From Shewanella mesophila (GTDB lineage Bacteria > Pseudomonadota > Gammaproteobacteria > Enterobacterales > Shewanellaceae): 64,000 nucleotides of DNA. Of this stretch, positions 36,275-46,066 are shown piece by piece; position 1 is the first letter of the stretch; each line of letters opens with the position of its first letter. A program made the position numbers and the translations under genes. Under the pieces are notes generated by a model. It had not been told where the DNA came from, made no database searches, and was given only the letters and a program-made list of their open reading frames with translations. Location: the NCBI RefSeq assembly GCF_019457515.1, contig NZ_CP080421.1, positions 3,844,001 to 3,908,000 on the forward strand, written 5' to 3'.

Positions 36275-39200
36275 TTAAGATGGCACAACTGGTCCTTTGG
36301 CGAGCTCTGCACGTAAATCTTTTTCGACTTTGTCCAGCCACTTTTGTAGCTGGGTTTCATCTTCGATTAACGGCTTATTGAGTTTGTAATACCTGACTTT
36401 TGGTGTCAGCTCACTGATGGCATCTTTAAGTACTTGGTCGAAAATACTCGGTAGCGCGGCAGTTTTATCACTCCATTGATCAAAATTAATCTCATCGAGC
36501 GAGTCAAATACACCAGCCGCATCACTCACATTGACTGCAGGCAACTTATCAAGATGACGTTTTTTTAAGAATTCATTGCGTTTAGTTTCATCGAGTTTTT
36601 GCCAGTTTTCATCTTCTTCAAGCTCGAGCATGCAAGCTTTATGCTCTTGCTGGTACTCGTTTAACCGACTCGTTAGCGTGTCGCGTAAGCCATTAACCGC
36701 TTGCTTGAGTAAAGCATCCACCGGATTTGGATCATCTAATAAACTACGATTAGCGATAATCGCTTGGCGCTCTTTATCTAAAGCACTAAAGATACCTAAA
36801 TCTTTTGCATACTTAAGTGCAAGTTCAAAATCACTCCAACGCGCTTGGCGAGCTTTAACTTTATCAGCCAATGCTTGCCAATCAGCAAAGTCGCTGAGTA
36901 ATTGATCTTTATTATCGAACACGTGTTGTAACTGGTCGTTACCAGAATACATCTCTAAATCAGTGAGCAATTTAGTACTAGGCGCCATAGGTAGTGGTGC
37001 TTCACCACCAGCACGGCGAGCAAGGTTACGAGCATTAATAATGGCTTGCGGTAGATTGGTTGCTTCTTCACCGGCATTGCATGTTTGCTCATGCAAAGTA
37101 CTAATGACTCCACGCACCTTGATTAACTGTACTTTTGATAAAGTAACATTTTCAGGGCGGAATTTTGTTTGAGTTATAGAAGACCTATCTAACTTTTTAG
37201 CATCTACCGCTCTCTCTTGGTTGTCGGCGGCGCGTAAAATATTGGCGGCGACCATTGCAAGCAATGCACCATCGATGGTGTCTTTACTCCAACCAAAAGG
37301 CGCTTGGCGGAAGTTGTCGACAATATCTTTTCCTGGCTTCATTGAACCAATAAAACGTTTTATTTCGGCGCATACTGGGTGTTTGTCGGCATCATCATTA
37401 TGGCCAATAGCTTCGAGTGCATTGGCATCAGCATGCTTACTTGCACGCTCAAACACTTTAGCCCAGCCTTTATCATCAGCTATTTTAAATTTATGGTATA
37501 AACGCTGGCACGCTATTTCACCGGCATTTTGAATTTGATCTTTTAGGGTTTCGCCTTCAACTTCTTGACCACCCGCTAAGCGAACTTGAATTTGCGAGAA
37601 GATATCTTTCAGCAATGCCTTTTTAGTTCTCTCGGCATCTCGTAAACGAGTCTCCATGGCATCTTTAGCTTCTTTACCTGCGTCGGTAGTGGCACCACCA
37701 CGAATGTCTAACGTGTTCTCTGCCGCTTTAAGCGAGACTATTGCCGCTTGTAATTCACTACGGTGTGATGTCGGCACATGGATAAAAATGGTTGCCTCAT
37801 CAGGATCGCTACCCCGAGATAAATCATTAAACTGTTTCTCTGTTACTTCAGGTGCCCAAGCGCAGATTTTTGTATTCGCATCTTTAGGTAGTTCACCCTC
37901 AAAAATCGCCGTGATCATGCGGGACTCTGCAACACTGCCTTGGGTAATGCGTGCTTGAGCAATTTGTTGACGTACATAAGTTTGCAGTTCTTTAGAGCGG
38001 TATGACTCCAGCATTTGTGGGTTACCGATTAAATCAGATTCCTGGCGGCGAAATTCATCGTACCAGGCTTGGCTTTCAACCGTTTGTAAGCGGTACTCTT
38101 GCCCTACAGTGGTTTCCATAGACATGATCAAATGCTCATCCTCAAGCACTTGCAACATTTTGGGTACGATTGGGCGCAGTTTGTGTTTATCTTGCTGTAA
38201 ATCTTCTAATAATAAATCCGCTAGGCTGTCTACCGTTGAATGAATGCCATATTCAATATCACTAGGTAGCTTGCTGATCAGTAAAATGAGAGATAATAAA
38301 CGGCCTTGTAATTGCTCATCTCCATTACCCGCTTTTTTACGGCTGATGGTTTCGTAGATGTCTTTTGATATCACACCGGTTTGAAGTAAATTAGTCGCAA
38401 TTTGATCGTATATAAAATCTGCGGGGACCACATAACCTAGCTCTTTTTCTGCGGTATTTTTAACAGCCTCATGTACCACACGTAATTGATTGCGCAGTTG
38501 AGAGCCGGTACCGGTTTTATCTAGTGCGGGAAGAATTCGCTCCCAAAAGCGACGACGGACAGGTAATAGTGGATAGTCTTTTACCATCCATTTCTCATCG
38601 TCTTTATTGTGTTCTATGGTACTACCACGCAAATGACGTGATATTTCACCTAGGTTGTTATCAATAACCGCTTGCACTTGTGCTTCTGCCGAGCTTTTCT
38701 TTTGCAGAATCACTTTACGGATCACTGAATCCACGTCGGTGTCTTCAAGTTGCACCGGCACCTGGAAACGGCCTAATAAACGTTGCAAGTTAGACATACC
38801 CGATAAGGCACTTTGGCCTGTGGCGATAAACAGTAATTTAGATTTTAATGCACTTGCACCACTACAGGTTTCTACCACTTCTTGAACATCAAATGCCCGC
38901 TGGGCATCATCACTGATGTACTGCTGTACTTCATCAAGCACGACAAGGGTTAACGGTAGTTCACCATCAACAGATATTGCATCGACTAAAGCTGACACCA
39001 TTTCATCGTTGGTGACGTCTTTTACAATTGTGTATTGAGAACGAAGCATCTCACGCACTTCTTTGGCATCTGATGCAAAACCTGGGATCGCGTCTAATAT
39101 GGCGGTATGCAGTATTGGAGATACATGCAGGTTTTTAAGCTCTTTGTCCCAGCTATCGACACCGTCTTTCGCTTTAGCGTGAGTTTTTACGTATTGCTGT

Positions 39201-39748
39201 ACTTGAGCTAATACGCCTTCTGCTTTTAGCCACATAACAAAACGTGCGAGATGATACTGCTCTGGCAAACCCACAGATTTAAAGATAATGCCAAGAAATG
39301 CCATACGCACTTGGTCACGAACACCCGCACCTAGTGTGCCTGATGCGGCATGTAAACCACCGTGATTAATGGCTAGTGATGATAGCTCATCAAAATGTGC
39401 GGCAATGTGAGGAGGTAGTTCAACAACACTACGAGCATTGCTTCCATCATTTAGCGTTTGGTTAGTCCATAAAGTACGTAGCATTTTTGCTAAGTGAGAC
39501 TTACCAGAACCAAAGAATCCACTGATCCACACACCAGGTTGTTCACTATTGGTTTTAACCGCACTTAAGTAGTGACTTAAAATGCTATCCATACCTTTAG
39601 CGTAAGCCCCATCGCACACAAAGGTTCTTAATTCGTATTCGAGTGTTTCAAGCGCGGCTTTTGAGTGATCGTCCTTGACTTGTGCAACACCATTGTTAGC
39701 TAAACGACTATTGATTGGGTCGTTTATAAAAATTTCACGGTTTAACAT
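36275..39748 (-). CDS. brxC: BREX P-loop ATPase BrxC
   Basis: A 1157-aa AAA+-like ATPase, a core BREX component. It begins MLNREIFINDPINSRLANNG, followed by Walker A ISGFFGSGKSHLAKML (about 77-92) and a Walker B region LTLVVLDEVQQYISDD (about 265-280). The long C-terminal part has helical, coiled-coil-prone segments (about 680-730 and 1000-1060). Length is typical of BREX-1 BrxC (about 1150-1200). It starts 9 bp after brxB on the same strand. BrxC is required for defence and methylation in studied BREX-1 systems. Confidence 0.93.
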   Translation of the reverse strand: MLNREIFINDPINSRLANNGVAQVKDDHSKAALETLEYELRTFVCDGAYAKGMDSILSHYLSAVKTNSEQPGVWISGFFGSGKSHLAKMLRTLWTNQTLNDGSNARSVVELPPHIAAHFDELSSLAINHGGLHAASGTLGAGVRDQVRMAFLGIIFKSVGLPEQYHLARFVMWLKAEGVLAQVQQYVKTHAKAKDGVDSWDKELKNLHVSPILHTAILDAIPGFASDAKEVREMLRSQYTIVKDVTNDEMVSALVDAISVDGELPLTLVVLDEVQQYISDDAQRAFDVQEVVETCSGASALKSKLLFIATGQSALSGMSNLQRLLGRFQVPVQLEDTDVDSVIRKVILQKKSSAEAQVQAVIDNNLGEISRHLRGSTIEHNKDDEKWMVKDYPLLPVRRRFWERILPALDKTGTGSQLRNQLRVVHEAVKNTAEKELGYVVPADFIYDQIATNLLQTGVISKDIYETISRKKAGNGDEQLQGRLLSLILLISKLPSDIEYGIHSTVDSLADLLLEDLQQDKHKLRPIVPKMLQVLEDEHLIMSMETTVGQEYRLQTVESQAWYDEFRRQESDLIGNPQMLESYRSKELQTYVRQQIAQARITQGSVAESRMITAIFEGELPKDANTKICAWAPEVTEKQFNDLSRGSDPDEATIFIHVPTSHRSELQAAIVSLKAAENTLDIRGGATTDAGKEAKDAMETRLRDAERTKKALLKDIFSQIQVRLAGGQEVEGETLKDQIQNAGEIACQRLYHKFKIADDKGWAKVFERASKHADANALEAIGHNDDADKHPVCAEIKRFIGSMKPGKDIVDNFRQAPFGWSKDTIDGALLAMVAANILRAADNQERAVDAKKLDRSSITQTKFRPENVTLSKVQLIKVRGVISTLHEQTCNAGEEATNLPQAIINARNLARRAGGEAPLPMAPSTKLLTDLEMYSGNDQLQHVFDNKDQLLSDFADWQALADKVKARQARWSDFELALKYAKDLGIFSALDKERQAIIANRSLLDDPNPVDALLKQAVNGLRDTLTSRLNEYQQEHKACMLELEEDENWQKLDETKRNEFLKKRHLDKLPAVNVSDAAGVFDSLDEINFDQWSDKTAALPSIFDQVLKDAISELTPKVRYYKLNKPLIEDETQLQKWLDKVEKDLRAELAKGPVVPS

Positions 39749-39757
39749 CCTTGATCC

Positions 39758-40303
39758 CTATGAATTAGCTGAAATTGCGGTGGCGTGATATCCCCAACCG
39801 TCCTTTGCATCTAGTAATTGAAAATTATTGTTATGTACTTCGCCCGGAAAAAATATCACCAAGCGTCCCTTTACATGTTCAGCCACGGCTTCAACAAGCC
39901 CTGATACTGAAGCAAAACCAAATAATGTACCGCAGCCTAACATTGCGATGACATCATTTTCATCTTGGTCATCGACAAACTGTTTTTTAAGACTCTCAAC
40001 AAGTTCATCAGCAAAGTCACCATAAAGCCCAGTAAGGTACTCAGGGTCTTCAAAATAGGTTTCTTTGTAATCTTGGTCAGCCATCCATGTTTCAAAGCTG
40101 TTGGTTAAGTCCAATAGCGTCCACGGGTGGTTATACTGCGTAGTGGCCTGTTCAAACTCGCCTATTCGGGCTCTTAGTTTTAGCTCATCTTCTTTGTGAT
40201 AAACCAAAAAAATGGTTCGTTCATCCGCTGACACAGTTGATGGCCATGGAAGGCTAATATGACTTTCATAGCTGTTTAACAGTTTTGATAATCTATCTGA
40301 CAT
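39758..40303 (-). CDS. brxB: BREX protein BrxB (DUF1788)
   Basis: A 181-aa DUF1788 protein. Diagnostic segments are WTLLDLTNSFETWMA (about 61-75), AMLGCGTLFGFASVSGLVEA (about 119-138), and the C-terminal GRLVIFFPGEVHNNNFQLLD followed by GWGYHATAI. It is a small core BREX-1 component whose biochemical role is not settled. It is 3 bp after brxA and 9 bp before brxC, so certainly co-transcribed. Confidence 0.92.
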   Translation of the reverse strand: MSDRLSKLLNSYESHISLPWPSTVSADERTIFLVYHKEDELKLRARIGEFEQATTQYNHPWTLLDLTNSFETWMADQDYKETYFEDPEYLTGLYGDFADELVESLKKQFVDDQDENDVIAMLGCGTLFGFASVSGLVEAVAEHVKGRLVIFFPGEVHNNNFQLLDAKDGWGYHATAISANS

Positions 40304-40306
40304 TAC

Positions 40307-41068
40307 CTACACCTTAGGTATTTCAATATTTGGAAATGTGACTTCGACCACTTCACTGGCTTGCTTGAAGTTGATAAGGCCTCGAAGTGAGGCACTATGT
40401 GCTAATTCAAAAAGCCTGTCTTTATCTTGGTTTAACAATTTGCACCAAAAGCTATCAAACATTCGCTGACCAGATAGCCCATTACAATGCGCGAGAAATA
40501 ATGCATAGGCAACATGGATATAGGTAACTTTTGGTATTGCGCGGTATTTTTTGGCTTTACCTGTCAAATAACCCGCTTGCGTCCAAGTCCCATTAATATT
40601 CTGAGCGAATGATTTTAATGAAGCAGGACTAAAGCGATCGGGATCATCCTTGGCCAAATGGGCTTCGACTGTTTCACGGGAGATATGTTCACCAGGCTCA
40701 AGGTTTAAGATCAGTTCAGCTGAACCTCTTAATATGGGGTCTCGAGCAACTGCAAGTTGCAATGCTAATATAGCGTGTGAATCCTCGGATAGTTCCCACC
40801 ACTTTCGCAAAGCGTTAAACAGCGGAATATCTAACGAGATGCCATAGAGATCAACCAAGTGACGATAAGTTAGCTTACGTGATTTCTCAGTTGGCTTATG
40901 CAGAATATTAAACTCAACGATGTCTTTTTCGTAATCTTCACGAGTGGCGTTTTCTGGGCATGAGAACAGTAACAATGACAACTCTTCAATCATCATACTA
41001 CGTGCTGAATGGGCACCGTTCTTACCAAATTTAAAGCCAAGCTCTATTAATCGTTCTTGGCTAGTCAT
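40307..41068 (-). CDS. brxA: BREX protein BrxA (DUF1819)
   Basis: A 253-aa DUF1819 protein. Characteristic pieces are SARSMMIEELSLLLFSCPEN (about 22-41), EFNILHKPTEKSRKLTYRHL (about 52-71) and YGISLDIPLFNALRKWW. BrxA is a small all-helical DNA-binding protein in studied BREX-1 systems. It is the first gene of the leftward BREX operon; a GAGG site precedes its ATG. The 306 bp upstream are shared with the divergent dynamin operon. Confidence 0.9.
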   Translation of the reverse strand: MTSQERLIELGFKFGKNGAHSARSMMIEELSLLLFSCPENATREDYEKDIVEFNILHKPTEKSRKLTYRHLVDLYGISLDIPLFNALRKWWELSEDSHAILALQLAVARDPILRGSAELILNLEPGEHISRETVEAHLAKDDPDRFSPASLKSFAQNINGTWTQAGYLTGKAKKYRAIPKVTYIHVAYALFLAHCNGLSGQRMFDSFWCKLLNQDKDRLFELAHSASLRGLINFKQASEVVEVTFPNIEIPKV

Positions 41069-41374
41069 TAGTAGACCTCATTTGCTTAACCTTTCTTTGA
41101 GATGCTGATTACATTGTTTATTCATTAATGAACCAACTACCTCTTATTCTGGAATATTAACACATTGGACTAGATTAACATTCAATATCCAGATGCTAAA
41201 GTAAACTTGGACTGGCCTCAGCCCAAGAAATTAGGGATACCAGGCTGCAAGCGAATATCAATCACAAATCACCAAACATTCTTTCTTAAGGCTTGTATGA
41301 TAACGATTTACATGCATTATACTAAGATCCCTAAACCTTAGGACTAGGTAAGAAAAATAAAGGATTAAAGCAAT
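41069..41374. promoter_or_regulatory. Divergent promoter region of the BREX and dynamin operons
   Basis: No gene fits these 306 bp. For the rightward operon a -10-like TATACT lies at 41318-41323, with a weak TTGTAT (41293-41298) at 19 bp spacing. The palindrome CCTAA-ACC-TTAGG (41330-41342) sits just after it, where an operator overlapping the transcription start would be. No copy of that palindrome is evident on the BREX side. The shared spacer would allow joint control of both operons. Confidence 0.4.
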
Positions 41375-43087
41375 ATGAATGAAAGTGCAATTGCCTCATC
41401 GAGTCCCTCCGATTCGAACTCCCAGCAGCAACTGATCCAACTCCTTAAACGCTTGCAAATCTCACAGCAGGAACTGCAACTGAGCACGCCGCTGGCAGAA
41501 AATCTTCATTTTCTTGAAAACAGAATTACGAAATTTAAAGTAACGGTACCTTTGATTGGTAAGTTTTCCTCTGGCAAGAGCTCACTCCTCAACGCATACC
41601 TAGGTAAGGATTATTTAAGATATGACATTACGCCAGAAACCGCATTTGCAACGGAGTTAACCTATGCGGAACAGGAACAAGCCATAATTTATCGAACTGA
41701 TGGCTCAGAACAAATACTAACGCTGGAAGCATTCAAACAGTTAGACGATCCAGATACAGTGCTATATAGCCAACTTAAGATAAATAATCAGACCCTAAAA
41801 CAACATACCAATCTAGTTCTAGTCGACATGCCAGGATTCGATGCTCAGAACCAAGCCCATCAGAACGCCATTATTCGCTATCTAGAAAAAGGTGACCTCT
41901 TTATTAATCTGCTGCCATCTAATGTGCCCTTCGATGGATCTATCATGCAGCAATTAGCTGAAATTCATTATGGTTATGACAAACCTATTACTTGTCTAAT
42001 CTCCAAAGCGGGAAGATGCACTCAATGTGAATTAACCGCTAAAAGAGAAGAAGTTAGCCAGTTACTAGCGTTACACCTGGAGCAAGACTCTGAAATAGGT
42101 TTCGTTGAGAGCATGGGCCCAGAGCAAGACTTGCAAAGCTTCTGCGAAGCACTTGAATTAGCAGAGCGTAGTTTTGACAGTCTACTGTTGCAGCGTTATT
42201 CCAACTCAATAAATGATACTATCCTACAAACCAGTACAGAGATTTCAGCCTTACTCAATTTTGCGGCTACCGACTATGCTGAGTTAGAACAAAAAATTCA
42301 CCGCACATCTCTTGAGTTCGAACAAGCCCAAGAGTCCCTAGATAAACACCTCAACCACCTTCAGCATAACCTACTTGGTAATGGAATAACCCAGTTACGC
42401 CAACAGTGCCACAGCGCCCTCTCCAGAGGAAGCGAACAACTAATTCTGGCAGCAAAAAGCAACTCTCTCTCGCAGGCAATAAACAGTATTCTTAGGCCTA
42501 CCGTTCAAAATGGACTGCAGCAGCTTGTACAGCAGGAAATGAGCCGCCTCCAAACCAATCTGGGGGCTCTCAGCTCAGGAGAATATGCTGAGCTAGATAT
42601 CTCCCTACAGCTGCCAGAGGCACAAAAGGAGGGGCTACTGAGTGGGCTAGTTGATATCACTATCACACTGAGTACCTTACTGCTTAAAGGGAAATTGTTC
42701 TTTCTTGCCCCGATTGTTAGCATAATCGCCAAGGCTCTGGGCAGCGAAATGCAGGAACAAGAACGAGAACAACAGATCCGCGATCAAATTAACAGTCAGG
42801 TGATCCCTCAAGCTGTAGCAAGTGTTGAGATACAGGTCTGCGGCCAACTTAAACAGATTGTCACAGAGCTCAGCGACGCTTGCCAACTCTCCTTTGCAGA
42901 TAAAAAAACTGATTTTGAAACCTGTATATCCCAAATGAAACAAGAATTGGCAGAGTCACAAGATCAACATCAGCAATTAACAGATAAGTACAAAGCCCAC
43001 TATCGACAGGTTGAACAAGAAATAAAGTTATGCGAGTTGTTATCAATGATACAAGCCACCAACGAGCAACCTGAGGCCGTACTATGA
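41375..43087 (+). CDS. Dynamin-like GTPase 1 (with C-terminal hydrophobic segment)
   Basis: A 570-aa dynamin-superfamily protein. G1 is GKFSSGKS (62-69), G2 is likely the Thr in DITPETAFATEL (about 84-95), G3 is DMPGFD (151-156) and the G4 position reads SKAG (about 210-213) rather than TKAD/NKxD. Helical coiled-coil-prone stretches at about 285-330 and 520-565 flank a hydrophobic region (about 430-460; LSTLLLKGKLFFLAPIVSII) that may insert in the membrane. AAAGGA precedes the ATG. Bacterial dynamins remodel membranes, and some (Bacillus DynA, LeoA-type) protect against phage. It is first gene of a five-gene operon and overlaps the next by 4 bp. Confidence 0.85.
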   Translation: MNESAIASSSPSDSNSQQQLIQLLKRLQISQQELQLSTPLAENLHFLENRITKFKVTVPLIGKFSSGKSSLLNAYLGKDYLRYDITPETAFATELTYAEQEQAIIYRTDGSEQILTLEAFKQLDDPDTVLYSQLKINNQTLKQHTNLVLVDMPGFDAQNQAHQNAIIRYLEKGDLFINLLPSNVPFDGSIMQQLAEIHYGYDKPITCLISKAGRCTQCELTAKREEVSQLLALHLEQDSEIGFVESMGPEQDLQSFCEALELAERSFDSLLLQRYSNSINDTILQTSTEISALLNFAATDYAELEQKIHRTSLEFEQAQESLDKHLNHLQHNLLGNGITQLRQQCHSALSRGSEQLILAAKSNSLSQAINSILRPTVQNGLQQLVQQEMSRLQTNLGALSSGEYAELDISLQLPEAQKEGLLSGLVDITITLSTLLLKGKLFFLAPIVSIIAKALGSEMQEQEREQQIRDQINSQVIPQAVASVEIQVCGQLKQIVTELSDACQLSFADKKTDFETCISQMKQELAESQDQHQQLTDKYKAHYRQVEQEIKLCELLSMIQATNEQPEAVL

Positions 43088-44733
43088 GTGATACAGATTT
43101 AGATTTTGATACTTTAATGAACGGCCACCAGCAAACTAAATCGACGGTTCCACAAAAATATGCTCCGGTATCCCAAGGGCAAAATCCCTATCTACATAAT
43201 CCGCAACAGGGTTTGGAGTTGGTGTCTCAGCTCGTTGCAGATGGCAATAAGCAGGCTTCTTATCATCAGCTTTTACAATCCTTCGACGCATTGATAGAAC
43301 AGGAGTTTTCAACGCACTCTGAACATGACAACAACAGTGCAGCCACGCAAACTTATCGACAACTCCGACAGCTTAAATCCCGATTAGATGAAGTTGTCGC
43401 CTTTCCAGGTATTGAACGAGGTTATACGGTTGCTGTTGGTGGTGCGTTCAGCGCAGGAAAATCCCGTTTTTTAAATTCCTTGCTCGGCTATCATTCACTA
43501 CTGCCAACAGATACAACACCAACAACCTCTATCCCAACCTATATTTCCCAAGGTAGTGAAGACCGAATCGATGCGCTCAACGTCTATGGTGGCAAAACTC
43601 AAATAGATGAGGATGCACTCAAGGCAATCTGTCATGCATTTCATCAACGCTTTAATGTCTCTTTCGGCCATTTTTTGCAGCTAATTTCAGTTGAACGTTC
43701 CAATTTTCATTATGAGAATATCAACTTCCTCGATACGCCAGGTTACAGTAAAGCCGATACCCTCAGTCAACAAAGAACAAACTCAGATGAAACGATCGCT
43801 CGACAGCAACTCAGTAATGTTGATTACCTTATTTGGCTGGTGGATCAGCAAAATGGCACAGTTCCCCAACCTGACATCGAGTTTATTCAGAGCTTGAACC
43901 TTGAACAACCTATCTTATTTGTCATTACCAAAGCGGATCATAAGCCAGCCGCGCAAATACAACAGATCATTGATACCGCACGAAATGATTTACTCGCAGC
44001 AGAAATACCAATCTATGATGTTATTGGTTACTCATCACAAACCGGAACAGAATTGTCCAACTCTGGTAATGTGCTGACTGACATGCTCGAATCCATCAAT
44101 CAGGGTATGCAGGCTTCCACTCTGCTTTGGCAGAATCGCGAGATATTCCGACACTATCAGCGCCACTATGAAACGAATAAAGAAACGCTAAAACTAAGCC
44201 TTAAAACGCTAAACGAGCTGCAGTTTGATGAATCCATCTCTTCTGATAATCGCAAACACCTCAGTGATATGCACACTAAAACACGTACACAGTTAAAAAT
44301 GCTTAGCCACCAGCAAGCCAGCGCAGAGACGATGCTCCAACGAGCCGATGAACTAATAGAAGTGTTATGTGAGCAACTACAATTGCCGCTTTGCTCACAA
44401 CCCAACCGCATTCAACTAAAAGCCATGAGTAAGCAACAAGCCCACAAACAAACTAAGAACTATCATTTTGAAGCCTTGCTAAAAGGCTCACTAAACCACC
44501 TGTCCCACTCAGGGGAGTTAACCTCTCTGCCAGGTTCAGTCATCAAAGTGACCTCGAATGGCATCAGTATAGACATCAAGCAGCCATTGGAGATTTTTGT
44601 ACCACGCTATGAGCTTGAAAAGCAGCTCAATACTGAAGAGTGGCACAGGCTGTTTTATGCTGGCTGTCTAGTGGAAGTGCAAATCATCAGCGACAAGCTT
44701 GCGTTAATTAGTCCTCATCAAGTAGCCAATTAA
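43084..44733 (+). CDS. Dynamin-like GTPase 2
   Basis: A 549-aa GTPase of the dynamin superfamily, clearly different from its neighbour. G1 is GGAFSAGKS (119-127), the switch region is TDTTPTTSIPTYI (about 142-154), G3 is FLDTPGYSK (about 215-223) and G4 is ITKADHK (about 281-287). An acidic, Gln-rich leader of about 115 residues precedes the G domain. The C-terminus (about 460-549) looks like a small beta-rich domain (GSVIKVTSNGISIDIKQPLE) instead of a membrane segment. It starts inside the stop of GTPase 1 (ATGA), so the two are made in step and may form a hetero-oligomer, as side-by-side bacterial dynamin pairs often do. Confidence 0.85.
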   Translation: MSDTDLDFDTLMNGHQQTKSTVPQKYAPVSQGQNPYLHNPQQGLELVSQLVADGNKQASYHQLLQSFDALIEQEFSTHSEHDNNSAATQTYRQLRQLKSRLDEVVAFPGIERGYTVAVGGAFSAGKSRFLNSLLGYHSLLPTDTTPTTSIPTYISQGSEDRIDALNVYGGKTQIDEDALKAICHAFHQRFNVSFGHFLQLISVERSNFHYENINFLDTPGYSKADTLSQQRTNSDETIARQQLSNVDYLIWLVDQQNGTVPQPDIEFIQSLNLEQPILFVITKADHKPAAQIQQIIDTARNDLLAAEIPIYDVIGYSSQTGTELSNSGNVLTDMLESINQGMQASTLLWQNREIFRHYQRHYETNKETLKLSLKTLNELQFDESISSDNRKHLSDMHTKTRTQLKMLSHQQASAETMLQRADELIEVLCEQLQLPLCSQPNRIQLKAMSKQQAHKQTKNYHFEALLKGSLNHLSHSGELTSLPGSVIKVTSNGISIDIKQPLEIFVPRYELEKQLNTEEWHRLFYAGCLVEVQIISDKLALISPHQVAN

Positions 44734-44804
44734 CAGTGACTTATTGAAACGTTCAGACAATAAAACCAAATAGACCAAAAACCATTACATAGTAAGGATA
44801 CCCA

Positions 44805-46043
44805 ATGGATTTAGATATTTTTGACATCATTGAAGACGCCACCCGCGAGAACAACAGCTTTGAAAACCATCCAATCAATGAATATTCATTAGAAGAACAG
44901 TTGCTCTATCTGCAAGGCCTGGCCTTAGTGATGAACGCCGACAACGACATCCACGAAGATGAAAAAGAATATCTGCGGATCTTGATCAAATCTTTTGATA
45001 TGGACCAATCTAGTCTTGAAGCCTTAGTTGAATTTGCAATAAGTCCCGATAAAGATACCGTCCAAGCATTTTTCAAGACCTTTCGCCGCAAGCCCATAGC
45101 CCAACTGTTCTTGTTCGATGCACTAATGATGACCCGCCGTGACAATCAAGTGCACGACAAAGAAACGCGGGTTGTTGATAAAATAGCGGAACAATTAGAA
45201 ATCCTAAAAGGAACTCAAAGAGATATCTATGATCTGTTTTGCCACATTAAAAACAAAGACTGGAATGAAAGCGCCCTTTACTTCAGCTCTCAGCTATTAA
45301 ATCCAGAGCATTTTAAGCATCTGCTCAACTATTTCGAAGTGGACTTTGAAGAATTAATGACGCGAACAACCTCATTAAGAGAAGCAAGGCTTCGAGAAGT
45401 TATTGCATCAAAGCTGAATTTAGCGAAATGGGACTGGATCCCTCTTAAATATACCACCGATGGATTGTTACCCGAAGCTACCGAGATCACAGCAGATCTT
45501 GTCAACCTGAAAGACATAATCACTAACTCAGACATCATCTTGCCCTATTTACAGTCAAAACTTGATAGAGGAGAACTCAGCGTTTCTGCCGAGTCCAACT
45601 TATTTACCAACCAAAATAATCAAGAGCAAAAGATTGGGCCATGCAGCCACTTAGGAGTGACGTATGATCATGAATCACGTTCCTTTGCTCTCAACCCTTC
45701 TAAAAACGAGGCGGAGCATCTTGAGCAATTGAGTAGCGTCATCGCCATTTTAGCTAATGGCCATCCAGAAATTATAGACGTAAATCAATTCAACCAAGTA
45801 CTCGAGTTCATTACTGGAATAAAAGATGTCCAAATTGCTTATTCAAAAAGATATAGCTCGGGGGACTCAGACTGTTGCTTCCCGCAAACTAAAGATAATT
45901 CGTATCTAAACGAAGAAGTGCTCTATTCATACTCTGGTGCCTTAATCATAAGTGATGGCAATGAATACGCAAGGTATCTAACGCCATGCGATCTGACTTA
46001 TAACCAGCTACTTTTTAGTGGCCAATTTCGTTTAATACGCTAA
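44805..46043 (+). CDS. TerB-fold protein
   Basis: A 412-aa protein. The N-terminal about 150 residues look like a TerB/tellurite-resistance helical domain (LLYLQGLALVMNADNDIHEDE, quoted here as QGLALVMNADNDIHEDE, then FLFDALMMTRRDNQVHDKE), with the two acidic NDxxHxxE-like loops typical of that fold. The C-terminal part (about 160-412) is unassigned and contains a CSHLGVTYDHESRSFAL stretch. AAGGAT is 8 nt upstream of the ATG. It sits between GTPases 2 and 3 with gaps of only 71 and 23 bp. TerB domains occur in membrane-associated stress and phage-defence loci (for example Shango). Confidence 0.72.
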   Translation: MDLDIFDIIEDATRENNSFENHPINEYSLEEQLLYLQGLALVMNADNDIHEDEKEYLRILIKSFDMDQSSLEALVEFAISPDKDTVQAFFKTFRRKPIAQLFLFDALMMTRRDNQVHDKETRVVDKIAEQLEILKGTQRDIYDLFCHIKNKDWNESALYFSSQLLNPEHFKHLLNYFEVDFEELMTRTTSLREARLREVIASKLNLAKWDWIPLKYTTDGLLPEATEITADLVNLKDIITNSDIILPYLQSKLDRGELSVSAESNLFTNQNNQEQKIGPCSHLGVTYDHESRSFALNPSKNEAEHLEQLSSVIAILANGHPEIIDVNQFNQVLEFITGIKDVQIAYSKRYSSGDSDCCFPQTKDNSYLNEEVLYSYSGALIISDGNEYARYLTPCDLTYNQLLFSGQFRLIR

Positions 46044-46066
46044 ACCTAAAACTCAAGGAAGAGCAT

